Below are positions 6,685-10,373 of a DNA stretch of 10,373 nucleotides, one piece after another. Position 1 is the stretch's first letter. The number at the start of each line of letters is the position of its first letter. The stretch is from SIG469 sp964541215 (lineage in GTDB: Bacteria; Bacillota; Clostridia; Oscillospirales; Oscillospiraceae): the NCBI GenBank assembly GCA_964541215.1, contig CAZIPP010000051.1, positions 1 to 10,373 of the forward strand, read 5' to 3'. The notes under the pieces are model-generated. The model was not told the DNA's origin. It ran no database searches and was given only the letters and a program-made list of their open reading frames with translations. Position numbers and translations under genes: made by a program.

Positions 6685-6713
6685 ATTCTAATTCTCCCAA
6701 AGCTTTATGTCAA
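6685..6713 (-). promoter_or_regulatory. Strong sigma-A promoter of rny
   Basis: Minus strand: perfect TTGACA (6713-6708), 17-base spacer, TAGAAT (6690-6685, 5 of 6). Predicted transcription start near 6678, which gives a leader of about 80 nt before the ATG. Confidence 0.85.
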
Positions 6714-6809
6714 GCAAAAACCTGTAAATATCTTAACAAACAGTTAATATTTTTTAAGCTTTTTTATTAAAACATCGGCTGACAGCATACAAATCCACTC
6801 TTTTTGCGT

Positions 6810-6838
6810 TCATATACGAAGTTATCGCCGCATAAATA
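6810..6838 (+). promoter_or_regulatory. Candidate sigma-E (mother cell) promoter of spoIIP
   Basis: TCATATA (6810-6816), 14-base spacer, CATAAATA (6831-6838). The Bacillus sigma-E consensus is about KMATATT, 14-15 bases, CATACAHT; this site matches 6 of 7 and 6 of 8 positions with the right spacing. The transcript would start near 6845, about 30 nt before spoIIP. A second -10-like CATACAAA at 6786-6793 lacks as good a partner. SpoIIP is a known sigma-E regulon member in Bacillus, which supports the call. Confidence 0.6.
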
Positions 6839-6876
6839 TATACTGCACTTACTGTACTGAGGAAGGACTGATATAC

Positions 6877-8055
6877 ATGCGAAGGCGAAGGCTGAGACGC
6901 CGCCGTCACCAGATCGGCGAGCTTGGCAGCGCCATATCCCTGCTCATATGTTTCGTGTCGGTCATAAGGCTGATGAGCTCATTGGGACTTGGCGCCGCGC
7001 TGGATCAGGCGCTGATCAAGCTTGGAAGCAACGGAGGTTTTGTAAATGGCGCACTGGAAGCTCAGGTCGGCAGCATATCCGGCAGTTACGAAAAGGTCCT
7101 TGCGTCCGCATCCTCTCTTGCGGCTGCGGCAGTGGCTGAAGAAGCTGTTTACACCGCGAAAGAGACCCCCGTACCAACGCCTGATGCGGAAATAGTCTCC
7201 CCCGCTCCCACTGCTGACATCATTTTATATGAAACCGAACCAGAACCTTTGCCTGAATCTTCACCATCGGCAGAGCTGAATACCGCACAGCCCATTGAAT
7301 TCACTCAGTCCGATGCGGACGCCATCGAATACACCAACAACACATCCTACATTCCCGACAGCTCGGCTCTGCTGGCAGAGCCTTTGGAAATCGACTTTTC
7401 CGTTTCCGGTCCGCTTGTATTGATAGTTCACACCCACTCCTGCGAAGCATACACTCAGGAATACGCAGACCAGTACGAAGCCTCCGACAGCTGGCGCACC
7501 ACAGATCAAAGCTGCAACATAGTTGCCGTAGGCGATGAGCTTGAGCGTGTGCTGACGGAAGCCGGCATAGGCGTTATCCACGACACCACCGTTAACGACT
7601 ATCCCGCCTACACCGGCTCCTACACAAGAACTCTGGAGGTAATTGAACGCAACCTTGAGCAGTATCCATCCATTCAGATAGTCATTGACCTCCACAGGGA
7701 TTCCGGTGTGACAGAGACCGGCGAATCCGTAGCGACATACTATGATAATGATGGCGAGACCACATCCCAGATAATGCTGGTAGTCGGCACGGACGAGGGA
7801 GGGCTGCCGCACGAAGGCTGGCGTGAAAACCTGAAGCTCGCGTTGGCTCTGCAGGCCACAGCCAACGCCGACAACCCGGGTCTGATGCGTCCCATAAACC
7901 TTCGTCAGGAACGTTTCAACCAGCACGCCACCTACGGTTCGCTGATAGTTGAAACAGGATTTGCCGGCAATACATTGGCGGAAGCAAAGGCCGCAATACG
8001 CCTGTTTGGGGATAGCTTTTGCCGATTTATACAAGGTCGGTCAGAAAGTCAATAA
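6877..8055 (+). CDS. spoIIP: Stage II sporulation protein P, peptidoglycan amidase/endopeptidase
   Basis: Cell-wall hydrolase that, with SpoIID and SpoIIM, thins septal peptidoglycan so that the mother cell can engulf the forespore. The 392-residue protein starts with a very basic stretch (MRRRRLRRRRH), then one membrane helix (about 15-40). A low-complexity acidic, Pro-, Ala- and Ser-rich linker (about 85-170) leads to the catalytic domain (about 178-388). Expected zinc and catalytic residues of the amidase_3-like fold are seen in VHTHSCEAY (His185, Glu190), DLHRDSG (His273) and SLIVETG (Glu359), followed by the NTLAEA motif typical of SpoIIP. The catalytic set looks complete. ATG is preceded by AAGGA at 9 bases. 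It has a sigma-E-like promoter, and no gpr gene precedes it, unlike in Bacillus. No convincing terminator follows, but the next gene has its own promoter. Confidence 0.95.
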   Translation: MRRRRLRRRRHQIGELGSAISLLICFVSVIRLMSSLGLGAALDQALIKLGSNGGFVNGALEAQVGSISGSYEKVLASASSLAAAAVAEEAVYTAKETPVPTPDAEIVSPAPTADIILYETEPEPLPESSPSAELNTAQPIEFTQSDADAIEYTNNTSYIPDSSALLAEPLEIDFSVSGPLVLIVHTHSCEAYTQEYADQYEASDSWRTTDQSCNIVAVGDELERVLTEAGIGVIHDTTVNDYPAYTGSYTRTLEVIERNLEQYPSIQIVIDLHRDSGVTETGESVATYYDNDGETTSQIMLVVGTDEGGLPHEGWRENLKLALALQATANADNPGLMRPINLRQERFNQHATYGSLIVETGFAGNTLAEAKAAIRLFGDSFCRFIQGRSESQ

Positions 8056-8110
8056 GGAATTTTCCCCAAAGAATACGGAAGTTTTTCTACATCCTGCACA
8101 GAATAAATTG

Positions 8111-8139
8111 TTGACGATGGTGGAGCGATATGATATATT
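8111..8139 (+). promoter_or_regulatory. Sigma-A promoter of the small membrane protein gene
   Basis: TTGACG (8111-8116), 17-base spacer, TATATT (8134-8139), with a TGA extended -10 element just before. Both boxes match 5 of 6. The start would be near 8146, about 29 nt before the gene. It lies in the 119-bp gap after spoIIP, which otherwise holds nothing I can name. Confidence 0.75.
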
Positions 8140-8174
8140 TACTTTACGAGATAATTACATAGGGGGGAACATTT

Positions 8175-8528
8175 TTGGATACCAGTTTTGACAAGTTTAA
8201 TAAAGAGTTTGCTGAACAACAGAAATCCGGCGTTAAGGAAACCGCATGTATGATCATGACTTATTTCTGGATCGTTCTCGGTCTTGGAGTCTGCATAATC
8301 GCACTCGTTAACGCCGTGCCTCAGCTGATCGAAAACGGCAAGTCCTCTTACATTTACTTCTGCCTGCTTTCCCTGATCACCGGTCTGTTTGGCATTAACT
8401 TTGCCAGCAAGGCAAAGCAGGGTGGCGAATGGCGCAAGAAATACACCATCCCCGCCATCATCAATGGCGTCGTCATTGGCATTTCTTCTTTTGTTCTTTA
8501 CGTCCTGCCTTACATGTTCGGCAAATAA
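8175..8528 (+). CDS. Small membrane protein of unknown function, three predicted helices
   Basis: I do not recognise this 117-residue protein. It begins with a charged, soluble stretch (about 1-24), followed by hydrophobic helices at about 26-48, 57-78 and 92-114, with a basic and polar loop (ASKAKQGGEWRKKY) between helices 2 and 3. By the positive-inside rule that loop is probably cytoplasmic. The start is TTG: a strong AGGGGGG box ends 7 bases before it, and the first in-frame ATG would cut into helix 1. It stands alone between its own promoter and a strong terminator, downstream of spoIIP, and could be transcribed partly by read-through from spoIIP. There are no motifs pointing to transport or enzymatic activity. 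Base and codon use look like the neighbours. Confidence 0.8.
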   Translation: MDTSFDKFNKEFAEQQKSGVKETACMIMTYFWIVLGLGVCIIALVNAVPQLIENGKSSYIYFCLLSLITGLFGINFASKAKQGGEWRKKYTIPAIINGVVIGISSFVLYVLPYMFGK

Positions 8529-8539
8529 GAACAAGCTTC

Positions 8540-8569
8540 AAAAACGCACTGCTTTAGCAGTGCGTTTTT
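8540..8569 (+). terminator. Intrinsic terminator between the membrane protein and DUF1385 genes
   Basis: Perfect 13-bp stem AAAAACGCACTGC / GCAGTGCGTTTTT with a TTTA tetraloop, 11 bases after the stop codon. It ends in a run of five T on the plus strand. Because the stem begins with five A it can also act on the convergent minus-strand gene, which stops at 8608. Confidence 0.9.
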
Positions 8570-8607
8570 ACTTTATCCGCAGCGCAGCTGAAGCCACCTG
8601 AAGCCCC

Positions 8608-9264
8608 CTATTTCGCCGCTTCCAGAGCTGCAATGGCGCAGTTTATCATTTCATCATCCGGCTCCGCTGTGGTCAGCTTCTGTGCCCATCTGCCGGGCGC
8701 CGTAAGCTTTTCAGCCAGCTTGCTTTCTCCCCTCCACGCTTTGCGGTTCAGTTCATAGCTGAGCCCCATAGACAGCACCATGGCCGCAAGCTCGATATTC
8801 TCACGCTTTTGCGGAGCAATGCTTCTGGGCAGCGCCACCGTTATCAGCGTTTGTGCCAGCAGAGCGGTAACCGCCACAGACGTTCCGCACCGAGGGTGGA
8901 TACGGCTTTGCTGCTGTACGTTTTCCACAGTCAGCTCCATTCCCTTTTCATAGCAGGCAATAGTCTTGTGTTCCGCGCCATGATACTTGCGAAGCTTGGT
9001 TATGTGCGGTCCTGTTTTGTCGGCACTTTTTGAGGATCGCACCAGCTCTGCTGTAGTGACCGCCCCGTCCATCACCGCTTTGCCGATGGCGACCAACCCT
9101 CTTACCACAGGCACTTTTGGCAGCTTACCCGTCTTTTTCACTTCCCATGTCTTGACATATATCTCACCATCCGCCTTTGTGAAGGCGGCGGCATTTTTTC
9201 TGCCCCGCATGAGTATGCCCACGTGAAAAGCCTGACCACCGATGGTAGATTTTTTATTATCCAT
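8608..9264 (-). CDS. Compact DUF1385 (YqhQ-like) protein
   Basis: A member of the DUF1385 family (Bacillus YqhQ), whose biochemical role I do not know to be established. Family marks are IGGQAFHVGILMRG near the start (usually GGQAVxEGVMMRG), KYHGAEHKTIACYEKG, LTVENVQQQSRIHPRCGTS, GLSYELNR and the ending APGRWAQKLTTAEPDDEMINCAIAALEA. Relatives are about 300 residues and carry several membrane helices between the N-terminal part and KYHGAEHK. Here VVRGLVAIGKAVMDG is followed after only about 30 residues by KYHGAEHK, so the central membrane block is largely missing. One hydrophobic stretch after HPRCGTS remains (VAVTALLAQTLITVALP). The frame is clean, so this is a natural short form and not obvious decay. 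ATG at 9264 is chosen because AAAGGA ends 8 bases before it and overlaps the ATG at 9273. Single gene with its own promoter. Confidence 0.88.
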   Translation of the reverse strand: MDNKKSTIGGQAFHVGILMRGRKNAAAFTKADGEIYVKTWEVKKTGKLPKVPVVRGLVAIGKAVMDGAVTTAELVRSSKSADKTGPHITKLRKYHGAEHKTIACYEKGMELTVENVQQQSRIHPRCGTSVAVTALLAQTLITVALPRSIAPQKRENIELAAMVLSMGLSYELNRKAWRGESKLAEKLTAPGRWAQKLTTAEPDDEMINCAIAALEAAK

Positions 9265-9292
9265 AGTATTCATCCTTTTTCTTTCTTCTTCG

Positions 9293-9321
9293 ATAATACC
9301 AGACTTTTACCATCAAATCAA
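9293..9321 (-). promoter_or_regulatory. Sigma-A promoter of the DUF1385 gene
   Basis: Minus strand: TTGATT (9321-9316), 17-base spacer, TATTAT (9298-9293), with TGG extended -10. Predicted start near 9286, leader of about 22 nt. Confidence 0.75.
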
Positions 9322-9350
9322 TTGAACCCAGTAAATTATTGTGATATGAT
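9322..9350 (+). promoter_or_regulatory. Sigma-A promoter of the AEC permease gene
   Basis: TTGAAC (9322-9327), 17-base spacer, TATGAT (9345-9350), with TGA extended -10. The -35 box directly touches the -35 box of the divergent promoter. The predicted start near 9357 excludes the upstream in-frame TTG at 9356 as a start codon. Confidence 0.7.
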
Positions 9351-9400
9351 TCTCTTTGTATTTTTCTAATCCTGAGTTCCTGAATTCGGAGATATCGCCC

Positions 9401-10342
9401 ATGAACATACTGGATCTTGCTCTGGAATTTGCTTTGCTTGTTTTTGTAGGCATTTTCATAATACGCGCCAAAATAGTTGACCAGAGCTTTTTAAAAAATA
9501 TGTCACGCTTCGTTATGAAGGTCGCCCTTCCCTGCATGATATTCAACTCCATCCGCGCCCAGCATTTTGAAGGCGACTTCAAGGAGCTTTTCATCATCAT
9601 CGCTCTGGCTCTGATAATACTGGCATCTCTTGCCCTTCTCGGCACTGTATATTGGCTGATCACCGGCAGGTCTTTATTTGGGCGCTGTGTTATTTTCTCC
9701 ACCATGTTCAGCAACTACACCTACATCGGTATGGCTGTTGTAGAAAAGCTGTTTGATGCCACGGGGCTTTTTGTTTACACTGTATTCACCCTGCCCATAC
9801 GCCTTGTGTTTTACGCTGCCCCGTCCTTCCTTATGCGAAGCAGCGACAAAACAGGAAAAAAGAAGACTCTGAAGGAAAAGCTCTCACCCTTCATTTCTCC
9901 CCCTACCGTTGCCGTTCTGATCGGTCTGATCTTCTATTTTTCCGGTCTGAGCCTTCCCACATTTCTTGACTCCACGCTGAAAACAATCGGCTCATTGGCA
10001 TCACCTCTCGGTATGCTTATCTGCGGCATGAGTCTGGCGGGTGTATCCATCAAGACCCTGTCTGCTCTGAAAAATCCCATCGGAATGGTGCTGGTGCGCA
10101 ACTTCCTTGCTCCCGCAGTTGTCATTGGCGTACTGTTTCTTCTTCCGGTGGAAAGCTATATTGCTCAGGCCGTATCAATATACGGCTGCGTACCTGTACC
10201 ATCACTGATAACAGCCTTCGCAATGGGCGCCGGCTGTTCAGACAAAGTCTGTCAGGACTGTTCTGCCGGAGTTCTTATATCCACCTTGCTCAGCATCATC
10301 ACACTGCCCATGTGGGTGTCGGTAGTGTTCGCTGTGCTGTAA
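9401..10342 (+). CDS. AEC (auxin efflux carrier) family permease
   Basis: An integral cytoplasmic-membrane transporter of 313 residues with about ten hydrophobic helices in two sets of five, split by a basic loop (SSDKTGKKKTLKEKL, about 148-162). Family marks are the N-terminal helix followed by LKNMSRFVMKVALPCMIFNSI, the region FSTMFSNYTYIGMAVVEKLF (the family's SNxGFxGxP region), and in the second half LASPLGMLICGMSLAG and a closing VPVPSLITAFAMGAG segment. Bacterial members move small organic acids such as malate or malonate, or amino acids; the substrate cannot be read here. ATG at 9401 is chosen because GGAG lies 9 bases upstream and the first helix starts at once; the in-frame TTG at 9356 coincides with the predicted transcription start. 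No permease partner or metabolic gene is adjacent on this strand, so context gives no substrate hint. The stop lies 31 bases from the window end and no terminator is visible. Confidence 0.93.
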   Translation: MNILDLALEFALLVFVGIFIIRAKIVDQSFLKNMSRFVMKVALPCMIFNSIRAQHFEGDFKELFIIIALALIILASLALLGTVYWLITGRSLFGRCVIFSTMFSNYTYIGMAVVEKLFDATGLFVYTVFTLPIRLVFYAAPSFLMRSSDKTGKKKTLKEKLSPFISPPTVAVLIGLIFYFSGLSLPTFLDSTLKTIGSLASPLGMLICGMSLAGVSIKTLSALKNPIGMVLVRNFLAPAVVIGVLFLLPVESYIAQAVSIYGCVPVPSLITAFAMGAGCSDKVCQDCSAGVLISTLLSIITLPMWVSVVFAVL

Positions 10343-10373
10343 ACAGAAACATAAAAAGCTGTCATCCCGATGA

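Noticed and set aside
6786..6793. CATACAAA as the sigma-E -10 box for spoIIP
   Set aside because: The -10 match is fair, but the sequence 14-15 bases upstream does not match a sigma-E -35 box as well as the 6810-6838 site, and the leader would be longer.
7261..8034. Open frame on the minus strand opposite spoIIP (257 codons)
   Set aside because: It covers the catalytic domain of SpoIIP in antisense, with no promoter or ribosome binding site.
8056..8095. Possible terminator after spoIIP
   Set aside because: Only a 4-bp TTCC/GGAA stem before a T run could be found, too weak to call.
10343..10373. Start of a possible structure after the AEC gene
   Set aside because: Only 31 bases remain in the window; no stem can be judged.

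Overview
The window looks like ordinary chromosomal DNA from an endospore-forming, low- to mid-GC Gram-positive bacterium of the class Clostridia. The evidence is a SpoIIP-type sporulation hydrolase with a plausible sigma-E promoter, an RNase Y, a small protein resembling the DNA-binding end of Spo0A, a YqhQ/DUF1385 protein, strong GGAGG-type ribosome binding sites and several TTG/GTG starts. The ferritin-like protein has an N-terminal motif that I associate from memory with Oscillospirales (Ruminococcaceae/Oscillospiraceae); that placement is an inference. No mobile element, CRISPR array, rRNA or tRNA was seen.

Left part (1-4380, all on the minus strand). Read in transcription order from the right: a type I ABC exporter half-transporter, a LOG-family nucleotide phosphoribohydrolase and a ferritin-like protein follow one another with 53-90 bp gaps and no clear terminator between them, so they may form one operon. 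Alanine dehydrogenase (ald) follows with its own strong promoter and a textbook terminator at the left edge.

Middle (4380-5040). Two very small genes are divergent: a 74-residue Cro/C1-type regulator (minus) and a 76-residue Spo0A-C-like protein (plus). The roughly 150 bp between their starts carries a good sigma-A promoter and four copies of the motif TTAGA(A/C) within 48 bp, which look like operator half-sites. This is the most interesting spot in the window.

Right part (5040-10373). RNase Y (rny, minus) has a strong promoter and an approximately 80-nt leader containing a hairpin followed by a U-rich tract. Divergent from it is spoIIP, with a sigma-E-like promoter placed about 30 nt before its start. 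Then come a three-helix membrane protein of unknown function with its own promoter and terminator, a compact DUF1385 protein (minus), and an AEC-family permease (plus). The last two are driven by back-to-back promoters whose -35 boxes touch. Transcription units are mostly short, and the two convergent pairs are each separated by a strong hairpin.

Most genes here are housekeeping or accessory metabolism. I do not see a clearly new multi-gene system. Six of the eleven genes were given a start different from the longest open frame, on the basis of ribosome binding site position.
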